Shown here piece by piece: positions 24,001 through 34,495 of a DNA stretch of 64,000 nt. The first letter of the stretch is position 1. Every line of letters starts with the position of its first letter. Source of the stretch: Chiridota heheva (taxonomy: Eukaryota > Echinodermata > Holothuroidea > Apodida > Chiridotidae); the NCBI GenBank assembly GCA_020152595.1, contig JAIGNY010002171.1:3976001-4040000 (forward strand). Reading direction: 5' to 3'. A program made the position numbers and the translations under genes. Below the pieces are notes generated by a model. That model was not told the DNA's origin, ran no database searches, and saw only the letters and a program-made list of their open reading frames with translations.

Positions 24001-24657
24001 GAGGTATAGCTATTTAGCTTATATTTACAATCCTTTATATGCAGTCAATAGCTTGGGCTATATTTTCTATATTTGACCCATATACTGAACAGTAGATATG
24101 GCTGATATTGAGTTCAAGGGTCATATTGATATTATGTTTTTCCATAATAATATACAATACATGGGACTACTAAAAAGGTGATACAGTGACTTACATGTAG
24201 ACTGATATAAAGGCATGGATACATCAAATTTGTTTAAAGATCTATGCTGAGGCCTAAACTTTCTCAATGTTGATGTGCTTTATCTTTTGATAAAAAAAAG
24301 CACGTAAAGAACATTTATTAAGCATAGCGGGTGATTATTTGAAGATTTATGTATACAATTTTGTAATGATTTCTGTTTATTTGAACTACAAGCTTTGCTT
24401 GACTCTTTTTGTGCTGTGACGAGATTACCCTGCACAGAACAGTAACTATGACTTATGTATGTCATATAATTTGCATATCGATATTTCAATAATATCGCTA
24501 TTTCAATGATATCGATATTTTTCAGGCGTAAATCGATATTGTCATAATGATAAATATCGCCCAAGCTTATTTGCCAGTCATACTCGATCAGTTAAAAGGG
24601 ATGGGAATTTGATGGGTATTTAATGTAGTATAGGTGATTTATGTGGTATGTTTTGAA

Positions 24658-24835
24658 TGAATGTTTGTTTGTTTAATGAGGGCTTAACGGCAACACGACA
24701 GCGAGGGTTAAATTGTTCCAGAGAGGTTAGATCATTCCAGAGGTTGAAAGAAAAGTAAATAGGAGGAGTCTGAGAGAAGTGCTGGGGCAAATGAAGCTAT
24801 CCAGTGCATGTAGTGGTGAAGCATGACTGTCTTAT
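24658..24835 (-). mobile_element. 3' tail of a second I-like LINE subfamily
   Basis: GTTTGTTTAATGAGGGCTTA, then ACGGCAACACGACAGCGAGG parallels the TTAACGGCACCGCGACAGTC tail of the I-like copies with about 75% match. The terminal simple repeat is TTTG rather than TTTGG. No coding sequence is retained. Confidence 0.55.
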
Positions 24836-24841
24836 CCAAAA

Positions 24842-25209
24842 GATGGTTTGGTTTGGTTTGATGAGGTTTAACGGCACCGCGACAATCAGAGTCAAACGTG
24901 CCAGGAGGGTATTAAAAAATTAAGATGCATAGGTTAGGAAAGAGATGATTGGAGAAGGAGAAAAGGATGGAGAGAAGTGAACATTTTTAAGGAAATAAGT
25001 TGTAGAAGAAAAGGTGGTAAGAAGCAGAGGGAGAGAGGGATGTGAGATAAGAAAGGGTGGGGTATGGGGAGATTAAATTAAGTGGAAAAGGTTGTTATTG
25101 CAGAGGGTGATAATGTTGTAGAGGAGATTTGTTCTTGTTCTTGAAGAAGTCGGAAAGGTGGTGGTAGGGGATAGGAAAGATCTGAAATTGGTGTAAATCA
25201 GACAGGATA
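24842..25209 (-). mobile_element. I-like LINE copy 2, 3' half (split by a nested LINE)
   Basis: The start GGTTTGGTTTGATGAGGTTT and ACGGCACCGCGACAATCAGA match the 22.6-kb copy. The rest follows the same order (AAGGTTGTT, GAAGAAG, GGAAAGATCTG) up to CAGGATA at 25203-25209, where the nested element begins. The remainder of the copy resumes at 26404. Confidence 0.8.
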
Positions 25210-26403
25210 AGAGGATAATAATAATAACAATAATAATAAAGAACATTTGCTATTGCGCTTTTACCGGAGGATACAAAGCGCATTACAACAATGACATGTA
25301 CAAATTAACAAAGAAATACAGTCAACAGAATATGATGTGTATGAGCAAGCAATTGTTCAGGCAGAGTTTGAAAATAAGTACTGTATGTCTTTAGATTCTT
25401 TCTAAAAGACAGAGAAGAAGTACAGTTTCTTAAGTCCATTGGAAGAGCATTCCAGAATTTTGGAGCTGATGCCGAAAAAGTCCTGTCACCAGCAAGTTTC
25501 CTGGTCTTGGGACGATTTAGTGTAATAGCAGCAGCTGAGCGAGTGGGACGCGTTGGAACGTGGACATCTATACAGTCTGAGATATAGCTGGGGGAAACTT
25601 TGTTGAGTGATTTGAAGACAAGTAAGAGTACTTTAAAAATGATTCTTTTATTAACAGGAAGCCAATGAAGTTCTTAGAGAAGAGCGCTGGAGTGCGACGT
25701 GGAGGGAGAGCATAGACGAGTCTAGCAGCCTTATTTTGTAAGCGCTGAAGCTTATCAAGATCTTTCTTGTTTAGTCCGTAGTACAAAGAGTTACAATAAT
25801 CAAGGCGTGAGGAAATCAAGGCTCTCACAGCACTGTGACAAGTGTCAACATCAATGAATCGTCGAATACGCCATAAATTACGAATGTGAAAATTGACAGT
25901 TGAACTAAGTTTGGATATTTGATTGGTCATTTTAATGGACGAGTCAAAGTAGAAACCGAGGTTGCGGACACTATTTGACTGTTTTATTGTTGCATTTCCA
26001 ACAGTCAGTGTGATGTTTTGAACTAGATGCAGTGAAAGATGTTGTGGTGATGCAGAGATGAAAAATTCAGTTGTGTCATCATTAAGTTTAAGTTTATTAG
26101 CAGTCATCCATGATTGAACATCAAAAACACAATTTGTGAGTCTGGTTAGTGTATGCTGTATATCAACGATATCAGTAGGGTCAAAGTTGAGAAATATTTG
26201 AATGTCATCGGCATACATGTGGTATTTGACACCATGCTTCCTAAGAATATCACCAAGTGGTGTGGTATAGAGTGTGAACATCAAAGGGCCAATAACCGAA
26301 CCCTGTGGTAATCAAAAAGAAATGTGATTTATATCTGATAGTGCATCAGCTATGCGAACACGGTTGGTCCTTTCGCGTAGATAAGACTTAACCCACTCAA
26401 GAG
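25210..26403 (-). mobile_element. L2/CR1-like LINE, 5'-truncated, inserted in the I-like copy
   Basis: The element starts inside the RT domain (ALEWVKSYLRERTNRVR), then LPQGSVIGPLM, the catalytic YADD box (26204-26215), NLGFYFDSSIKM, ALISSRLDYCNSLYYG and KLQRLQNKAARLV. It ends with an APKFWNALPMDLR block and the 3' tail (GCGCTTTGTATCC, TTATTATTATTG). One in-frame TGA lies at 26312-26314, just before LPQG. A frame change near 25600 separates the main frame from the tail block. A CAGGATA repeat flanks it (25203-25209, 26404-26410). It is non-functional as it stands. Confidence 0.88.
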
Positions 26404-26498
26404 CAGGATATGATTGATCGAGAGATCAATATTGCAAGTGGGTCAGATAGGTTTGGGAGAGTGGGAAAGGGGATAGGAGTGGGTGAGATAGGTGTAAT
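26404..26498 (-). mobile_element. I-like LINE copy 2, remaining 5' part
   Basis: GAGAGATCAATATTGCAAGT, GGGTCAGATAG and GGATAGGAGTGGGTGAGA align with 22930-23000 of copy 1 and continue it exactly where the copy at 24842-25209 breaks off. The copy ends at about 26496, where an ATCCAAAGA string resembles ATCCAAAAGA beside its tail at 24835 (possible target duplication). Confidence 0.75.
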
Positions 26499-26499
26499 C

Positions 26500-27200
26500 C
26501 AAAGAGAATCATAACAGGACAAACAGGTGAATAAATTGTTCGAGCTTATTTTCCATATAAATACCCCTACTTAAACTTTTGTTCCACCCCGGGCTTCCAC
26601 TCTGACCTTGCGACTCCCCCTTCCCCTTTCAAAAAGATCCTCTTTCAGTTTGTTAAAAAAAAATATTTAAAAAATTAAGAATTGTGAGTTTAATGCAGTT
26701 TACAGTTTCTCAAGACAGTACGATGTTGACTTCATAACTGGTTGTACTGATTTCTTTAATCTCCATTTGGAGTGCCTCGAAGTGCATGTTGCATGGTCAT
26801 TGCTACCATGACCCTTTCATCATTTGCACCCTGCCTTTTTCTTGATCAAACTAAAGGTTTGATATAGCTGAAGTTTAAAAAAGAAAAAATGTTCATCTAA
26901 CTAAATCCTCTTTTGTTTTCCAATTTGTGTACAATTGAGCGTGCTCTATTTTGTTGGAAGTACTTCCTGCCACATCGTCAATTTGAATTACCCATGTTTA
27001 TGTAATTGCTATGTATTCAAAATGTGAAGAAATAAATGAATAAATGAAATTAACCTAGCTAGTATTTTATACACTGTATACACATTAGTATTTTCTTTTG
27101 GATTCACATGCTCAAGGTTGGCATGACATCAACAAATATCAGAAAATAATCAAGAACTGTATTGAACATGCGATAATAAATTGAGCTTCAAAATTAAATT
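26500..27200. other. Gene-free stretch
   Basis: It is AT-rich with no coding block or tandem repeat recognised. Confidence 0.5.
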
Positions 27201-27439
27201 AAACTATGATTTGGAACTTGTTTTTGTTACTCATGTACCAAATAACACAGAAACTCTTTAGCATTATTTCACAGAAAACATGTACTGAAATTATAGCTAA
27301 CATTTACCTGTTTTCATCAGGAATGATTTGTCAATGGGCAAAAGAACACATGAAGCTAGGTTTGATTTCCCCTTTTGTGACTTGTTGTTGCACACACATG
27401 AAATTCATTTTCTTCATTCTATTGTCATCAAATACCCGC

Positions 27440-27700
27440 ATTCTTGACCTGGAAAATGCTTCTAAATGTCCCCATTTAGAATATTGTGTCCAGTTCTGGA
27501 ATCCTTATTTAGAAGGGATATTAATCTACTGGAAGGTGTTCAAAGGACAGCAACAAAGCTGATTTGGGGACTGTGCTCTTTAATTTATTCGGAACGTCTC
27601 AGAATATTTAATCGGTCAACTTTAGAGGAGAGGAGATTAAGAGGTGATATGATCTAGGTTTTTAAGTTTGTGAAAGATTTTAATGAATTGGATTTTTGCC
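27440..27700 (+). pseudogene. CR1-like LINE fragment, RT C-terminal region
   Basis: CPHLEYCVQFWNPYL is followed by RRDINLLEGVQRTATKLI and STLEERRLRGDMI, then FKFVKDFNELD. This series is diagnostic of CR1-type LINE proteins. One frame change lies at about 27510 and an in-frame TAG at 27655. There is no 3' tail. Confidence 0.8.
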
Positions 27701-27965
27701 AGGTTTTAGCTCAACATACCTTTAAGGTATTTTGGGCTTTAGCAATGCTAATACAAAAATTTCGCTCAGACATGAGTGCAATTTTTGCAGCGTTTATATC
27801 ATATTCTGAGGGTTTCTTCAATACTTTACTCAGTTGTCATGTTTGCCTTAAATAGATCGATCCGTTGATGCAATAACAGTTTGCATTGGTGCGTAGTTTT
27901 AACGTATTCTTGTAGTAAGCGAATCACTCGGGACAGATTTTGGGGTGCGCTTTGGACGCACCTGG

Positions 27966-28085
27966 GGGAAAGGAGCACTTGAGGGAAAAGTTGCACTTGA
28001 GGAAAAAGACGCACTTGAGGGAAAAGACGCACTCGAGGGAAAAGACGCACTTGGAGGAAATGACGCACTTGAGGGAAAAACACAC
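27966..28085 (+). repeat. 18-bp tandem array, about 6.5 copies
   Basis: GACGCACTTGAGGGAAAA repeats with small changes and would code ALEGKD repeats. It lies 150 bp upstream of the ATG at 28235. It could be a 5' regulatory or coding repeat of that relic, or an independent array. Confidence 0.88.
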
Positions 28086-28234
28086 ACGGTGGAAAGGTTG
28101 ATGTATTTGAGTTATGTTGTAAAGGTCACGGATCACGAGATAAGGCTGGACGGGAAATAGGTGTGATAAAGAATGTTTATAAAGACTGATTTGGGGCTTA
28201 GAAATCATTACATACTAAATACACACTTCTCAAC

Positions 28235-28800
28235 ATGGCATCAAATATTTCAACAAAGAAAGTAACACTGTCCACTGATGATTTGATACAGTCGGGTATT
28301 GATGAGTGTGGTATCTATAACACACCTCTTAAAGTAATAACATCGTTTCAACCAGAGGGAGAAGAAGGCAACAAAGACTGGGGTGAACTCTCTAGATTTG
28401 CATAATCTATGGTAGAAAATTCAACCCTGCATTTAAGATCAATGAATCGACAGCTGGATTACCCTGAGTATGACTCTTTTATGAAACCTACAGCAACTAG
28501 CAGCAAAAACATCCCCTACAGACCAAGGGACCCCACAAGGCAGTTAGAAGTCCACAACAAAATACCTGTCATAACAACTGGCGTAGTCGCGATGCAGCAA
28601 CAAAAGATATTTTCACAGAGCAAATTAACAAGAATAAATATCTGACAGTGATAAATATCTGACAGTGAACAAGTGGAATGGTCAGACTTATGTAGACCTG
28701 CGACACCAGCATCATTCAAGATGAAGATTAACTCCATCCCTAACAAAGAAGAATGGGAGAAAGTAAAAGCCTTCAATGAACTCTTGAAGAATGAGGAAAA
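28235..28800 (+). pseudogene. Broken gene of unknown family, possibly virus-like; PC4-like C-terminal block
   Basis: An ATG at 28235 (context CAACATGG) opens 56 codons up to an in-frame TAA at 28403. The same frame then stays open to 28643, with a charged composition that looks coding. A second block in another frame (28588-28700) reads KYLTVNKWNGQTYVDLR. A third, back in the first frame, reads SIPNKEEWEKVKAFNELLKN and ends in TAG. The xLTVxxWNGxxYVDLR...EEWEKVK pattern weakly resembles the single-strand-DNA-binding core of PC4/p15 coactivators; this is a guess. A 17-bp duplication (28634-28667) is one cause of frame loss. The polymerase relic starts 1.4 kb further on in the same orientation. 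Confidence 0.5.
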
Positions 28801-29500
28801 GTAGAAGCCTTCAATTAACTCTTGAAGAATGGGGAAAAGTAGAAGCCTTTAATGAAGTCTTGAAGAATGGGGAAAAGTAGAAGTCTTCAATGAACTCTTG
28901 AAGAATGGGGAAAAGTAGAAGCCTTCAATGAACTCTTGAAGAATGAGGAAAAGTAGAAGTCTTCAATGAACTCTTGAAGAATGGGGGAAAGTAGAAGCCT
29001 TCAATGAACTCTTGAAGAATGGGGGAAAGTAGAAGTCTTCAATGAACTCTTGAAGAATGGGGGAAAGTAGAAGCCTTCAATGAACTCTTGAAGAATGAGG
29101 AAAAGTAGAAGCCTTCAATTAACTCTTGAAGAATGGGGAAAAGTAGAAGCCTTTAATGAAGTCTTGAAGAATGGGGAAAAGTAGAAGTCTTCAATGAACT
29201 CTTGAAGAATGGGGAAAAGTAGAAGCCTTCAATGAACTCTTGAAGAATGAGGAAAAGTAGAAGTCTTCAATGAACTCTTGAAGAATGGGGGAAAGTAGAA
29301 GCCTTCAATGAACTCTTGAAGAATGGGGGAAAGTAGAAGTCTTCAATGAACTCTTGAAGAATGGGGAAAAGTAGAAGCCTTCAATGAACTCTTGAAGAAT
29401 GGGAAAAGTAGAAGTCTTCAATGAACTCTTGAAGAATGAGGAAAAGTAGAAGCCTTCAATGAACTTTTGAAGAATGGGAGAAAGTAGAAGCCTTCAATGG
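28742..29500 (+). repeat. 38-bp tandem array grown from the 3' coding end of the relic
   Basis: About 20 copies of AAGAATGGGGAAAAGTAGAA plus GCCTTCAATGAACTCTTG. The first copy is the coding sequence for EEWEKVKAFNELLKN of the preceding relic, so the array started inside the gene. There is an 8-unit higher-order repeat: the segment from 28787 recurs at 29091, exactly 304 bp later. Units alternate AAGCC/AAGTC. The period is not a multiple of three, and each unit carries a TAG. Confidence 0.95.
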
Positions 29501-30175
29501 AGAAAATATCTCAATTGTGAGAGCCTGTATATCTAACTAACCCAACAATATATAATTTATTCTGACAGTGATTTACCAGTATATTGAAAAAACAGTTCAG
29601 GCAAACTTTTACTATGAGACATCAACGTCATCAGTCATAACGACAACTCAAATTTAGAAATTCCTAAAGGATTACCCACATATTTTGAACTCTTCAAGAT
29701 GCTTAAGAGGTTTACTACAGTTATATAATTTCAAAGCCTTAGATTTTAAAGAGAATTACTTATGATAAATAACTTGGAACTTCCTAAGAGGATTACCTCA
29801 GACAGATAATTTCAACTCCTTAACACTCTTAAAAAGAATTATCAAAAATAGTTAAGCTGATAATTTAAGATTTATTTTGATTACTCCAATTTATGAAAGA
29901 TTTGTTTTTGTATATGTTGATTGTCTAACTTCAGGATAATTAACAGTTAGTTTATCATCCTTAAAGTAGTCCTGCCATCCCTTCTTAAAAAAAATGAGAT
30001 TTAACCTGATATAGGTTTCCATATCCCTAAATTTATCAATCTGTCAAGAAATCCTGGTTCTAAGTCTATTTTCATAATGAAAAAGGACTTAAAAAAATAA
30101 TCATTTTCATTGCTTCCTCCAAAAAAAAGTTGTAAGGGATTTGTGACGTCATAACAGTTTGCTATGTCATTTCTT
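29500..30175. other. AT-rich spacer between the two relics
   Basis: No frame longer than about 50 codons. AAGATGCTTAAGAGG/CTTCCTAAGAGGATTACC-type boxes repeat loosely at 29660-29830. It may hold very decayed upstream polymerase sequence or an insertion. Confidence 0.4.
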
Positions 30176-30179
30176 ATTT

Positions 30180-30843
30180 ACTATCCAAAGATTATGTTTT
30201 TGATTTTCAAAAGGAGATGAGAGCCTACTGTCAAAGTAATGTAGACATTCTACATCAAGCTTGTCAAAGATTTCAATCAATTTTCAAATCATCACAATTC
30301 ATCCACAATTGGCTCCCGAGGGCATTGACCCATTTAAACACTGTTTGAAAATAGCTTCAGCATGTCATTTGGTATTTCGCACACATTTTGTGGAAAAAGA
30401 AACCATTCCAATTAGTGCTAAAACATCAAATGAAACGAGTACTAAATCACACCGTCACTATTCAACAAAAGCTATCAAATGGCTGCTGTTTTGCGAGCAA
30501 CGAGAAAACATTCACATCGCACACGCACAAAATGGTGGTGAAGCTTAAGTTATGGAGCATTATGTTTAGGCTGCTTCTATCATGACTGTCCTTAATGTTA
30601 CCCACCCATAGGCGTACGGGACAGTTTCATTTGGGGGGCAGCCAGAACAATTTTTTCCCAAATCCTCTAATCTTGCCCTAATTTAACACACTTCCTGAAT
30701 ATACTCATAAAACATTACATGTTGCCACAGTGCCAAATCATCTGCTTTTAAACAACAAACAACTGAACAAAGCTTTTAAAGATCATATTTATATCTAATC
30801 CAAAACTTTCCACCAGTCAATTTTACACATTAAACTTTTTAGA

Positions 30844-30880
<37 letters not shown>

Positions 30881-31990
30881 CAATGCCTTTAATTTTGAAA
30901 ACAAAGTGGTAAATCAGTTTTGCCCGAATTTTAAGTAATTAACTACTTAAAATCAGAAAATATTTGAGTTAATGACCAAAATATGTTCACACTGTCACAC
31001 AATTTGACACATAGATGTGTGGCACATAATGAATTCCCCAGAATCCATCTTTTAACTTTCTGACTTTTCGTTTAAAAATATTAAATTAGGAATTTGGGTA
31101 CTTATTTCTCAAAAAAAAAAATCTTTTAATCAGAAAATATTTAAGTCAGTTTTTTTTTTCTTAGTCCCCCCCCCCCCCCTTCCCTACGACACCTATGTAC
31201 CCACCTGAAACTCTCCATCCCTTCTATGATTCTAAATGTATGGGGGAACTTCATATAAATTGCAAGCTAGAAAAAGAATGTTTCAGTCGGGTGGTTACAA
31301 ATGGGTCAAATTTGGGAACATGAATACGATACGAATGTGATTATTCTGCTATATCTCAACAATGCCTCTGTTTGTAATGTGAATGACCCCCTCAATCCTT
31401 GTGAGGCCTTTTCTAGCGGTCATACTAATGCTATTAATCTCTATCATCAAACAAAACCTGGAGAAGAAATTCATTATCTTGATTTCACAAGTCTGTACCA
31501 GTGGACAAATAAATCTTGTCAATACCCGTAGGTCAGGGTGTTTCAGTATTATGTGGCCCTTTCAAACCAATTTCGGACTATTTTGGATTCGTAAAATGTA
31601 GAATACTTTCACCCGAGGACTTATTTTTACCTGTTTTGCCGGTGAAAGTAAGAGGAAAGTCGTGTTTTCCCCCTATGTCAGAGTTGTGCTGGAAGTGGCT
31701 ATAGCACATCTTGTACACATGCTAATGATCAAAGATGTTTGAAAGGTACCTGGTTTACAGAGGAGCTAATTAAGGCATTAGAAATGGAGCATTCTATGGT
31801 AGAAGTCATTGAGATTCTTCACTACCCGCAAACTACGTGTTATGAACCTCAAACCAAAAAAGGGGGTTTATTTTCAGTCTACATTAATAAGTTGTTAAAG
31901 ATAAAACAGGACAGTAGTGGCTGGCCATATGAGTGTTCAGATAATGAAGGAGCTTTTCGTACTTTGAAAAAGAGGGATACTATAGCTTAA
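30180..31990 (+). pseudogene. Protein-primed type-B DNA polymerase (PolB) relic, Polinton/adintovirus-like
   Basis: Blocks in order: an exonuclease-type segment with AYCQSNVDIL (30222), then GIDPFKHCLKIASAC and IHIAHAQNGGE (30330-30545). After an inserted element come LNPCEAFSSGHTNAI and YLDFTSLYQW, which carries the DxxSLYP-like motif of family B (about 31400-31500). YFGFVKCRILSPEDL and a C-terminal block with FTEELIKALE and KKGGLFSVYINKLLKIKQ follow. This order matches the DNA_pol_B_2 type of protein-primed polymerases carried by Polinton/Maverick elements. Breaks: frame changes near 30300, 31530 and 31700, a TAG at 31529-31531 and the 591-bp insertion at 30607-31197. Palm motifs further downstream are missing. 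It is dead as a gene. Confidence 0.8.
30607..31197. mobile_element. Non-autonomous hAT-like element inserted in the PolB relic
   Basis: The left end is CATAGGCGTACGGG and the right end, read inward, is CATAGGTGTCGTAGGG. A perfect 8-bp direct repeat, TACCCACC, flanks it at 30599-30606 and 31198-31205. PolB-like sequence resumes on both sides. The interior is non-coding and includes a T tract (30847-30880) and a C run (31166-31179). Confidence 0.8.
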
Positions 31991-31992
31991 CT

Positions 31993-31997
<5 letters not shown>

Positions 31998-32025
<28 letters not shown>
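31998..32025. repeat. Poly-T tract just after the PolB relic
   Basis: About 27 T beginning eight bases after the last PolB stop. It is a homopolymer whose length is likely unstable; on the minus strand it could be the A tail of an insertion, but no element body was seen. Confidence 0.8.
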
Positions 32026-32027
<2 letters not shown>

Positions 32028-32029
32028 TG

Positions 32030-33510
32030 ATTGAGCTTTTTTCCGCTTGGAACGATCTTGACAAATTAGTTCTTTGTTCACGTTTTGTTTGAAAACAAAT
32101 AACTGCTAAATGTGAGGAGAATTTTCATTACGTGACTTGAAAATTATTATTTTTAAGGTACATGTGACATGATGGGGGAAGAGGGTTATTTTTTGTCTTT
32201 TAGCCTGCTCTTTCGTGTCGAAAGGAAAAATTTACACTCGAAATGTTCAACGCTGCTGTGAATTTGCAACATTTATTGACTTGAGCGATTGTCAGCCGAA
32301 AGTGAATGCAGCTTTCTTTTCAAAAGAATTTAAATAAATTCTTATAAAATGTTCTTGTTACAATAGTACTAATAATACAGGCATATTTCATGACAGTTGG
32401 ACCTAGAAAGTTTGTAGAAGTTATAATCGGTTCTTTCACGCTCTGTACTAACGTTACTGTACTACATGTAGGCCTATGCTGCTTATTCGTGAAACTAGTA
32501 GTGCACCATAACTAGGCCAGCTGTTATTGTTATTGAAAGTTTGACGAATAGCAGGAATATTTACGAACTTTGCAAGTTTTGCAACCGTGTCTTCCCATAA
32601 ATATAACGTTCTTACACAATTTTGAAATGATATACCATGTTCAAATTCATACATATTTCTAAAAAATAATATATTTGCTGATTTTTAAGTGAATTAAAGG
32701 TATCTTTTATAACTTATTCTTTCAAGTACCAATACTGAAGGTACTCAGTGGTACTTCAGTATTTTTCATTTGGTGGTACGTATCGTACCGTACTGGCACC
32801 GTAAAGTATCAGTACTTTTCTTACGCCAGTATACCGTGCAACAATAAGACGCCATACTTTAGTGCATATCAATACGAGATTCTGACCGTTTGTTGGGGCG
32901 AAACAATACAATTACTGTATAAATCAAGTCCAGATTGTAGAAATAAATTATTTTCTGCCTTTCATTTAGCTGTGTGATGTATTTTTTCTGCTTTTCATTT
33001 AGCTGTGTGATGTATTCTTTTGATTTTTAAAAATGGACCTATTTTTTGTTTTATTTTTAGGTACATGTTTTAAAGATTTCATTGTATAAAATAGTAAGTT
33101 TCAAAATATGGCACTTAAAAGACTCTGTACTAAAATAAAAATGTGCATAACCTCTGACACAGGATTGTATTTTGTTTTTAAATTCTAAGCTTATTTGATA
33201 TTTTAAGAGATGGATGAAAGTGTAATCATGTCACAAACACTCATATTAAGTTACAATTGCTGGACATGAGAGTATAAACAAACATACTATGCTACAATTG
33301 CTGGAAATGAGTGTATAAACAAACATACAAATACATGGATTTATTCATTATTTACTGTACATGTACTTCTATGGTTAGCCCTTGATTTCTTGTCCTGATG
33401 CTGTTATGTCGTATAACTTACCTAAATCTTGTTTAAAAGTAAAACCCACTTTAAAAATTATAATATGTTAGAAAGCAATGACAGACAGATAGAGCACATT
33501 TTGGTTGTAA
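32030..33510. other. Gene-free stretch with two small duplications
   Basis: TTTCATTTAGCTGTGTGATG is duplicated at about 32961 and 32994. ACAATTGCTGG plus GAGTATAAACAAACATAC is duplicated at about 33255 and 33293. Nothing coding was recognised. Confidence 0.6.
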
Positions 33511-33569
33511 GATGACAGGCAATCCCCTGACTACACCCATGATGTTGTATATCAACAGGGGTGATCATG

Positions 33570-33760
33570 AGCAGGATTTTTCTACTAAAAGTGCCCAGAA
33601 GGAAAATTCAAAAGTGTGTGTGTGTGTATGTATGGGGGGAAGGGGTGGGATCATGCTAAGATACAAACAATTACCATACAAATTAAAAGAAGAAAAAAAG
33701 TGGGGGGGGGGGGGAAAGTTCCCCTTTTGCCCCCCTCAAATCCTGCCTACAAATGGGGGT
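33570..33760 (+). repeat. Dispersed repeat with GT and G tracts (family of 38.9 and 49.2 kb)
   Basis: AAAAGTGCCCAGAAGGAAAA, TCAAAAGTGTGTGTGTGTG, CATACAAATTAAAAG and CCCCTCAAATCCTGCCTAC parallel 38895-39065. Confidence 0.65.
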
Positions 33761-34495
33761 GACATGTTCACTGAGAATGGGAATGATGGCCTTACAGGTC
33801 TACCTTTTTAAAGCAGAGATGTAGCCAGGTTGCAAAATATGGGGCTAACTGATGTGTTTTGTGGCAATTGTTGGTATCATTATTTACACTTTTTACTACT
33901 TCACATTATAGGATTCGGGGCCAGAATTCAATTATTAGGGCCTGGGCCACCCCTGGCTATGCCATGCACTGTTGAGAAGTTAAAGAGTTACTTTTTCAGG
34001 TTGGGACCATATATACTCGGCACAATTTGTACCTTCTTTGCAGCTTCGGTATGGCATGGCATATGGCAAATACAACAACAAAAAACCTCCGCCAGACATG
34101 ATAAATAATGTTCCCAAATTTTTTAGAACCATCACTGCGCTGCAGTCATGAATGTTTTGTAGTACATTATAAATCTATGCATAGGACCCAGGATGGTGAT
34201 TCCGAAAGTCCGTGCATCAAGTCATGAGGAAATTTTCGAAGTGTAGAAGAAATTGTATCCCGCACTCAACTACATTTTATTTCTTACAATCTTAGAGCTA
34301 TTTGGTAACATCCCTACATGCTTCCTTCTTACGTCAAAACCGATGAAACTGTTCATAACTTGGACTGTATAAATTTAATAAATTCTTCAATTTTGGACCA
34401 TCAGGCTATCAAGTTGTTGAATAATTTGCTCTGGGAAAAAGTGTCCTCCATAACTTTCAAATGTACGTATCAGCTAATTGGCAGCAGCAATAACT

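Noticed and set aside
24280..24564. 94-codon minus-strand frame
   Set aside because: AT-rich with ATCGATAT palindromes; no family features.
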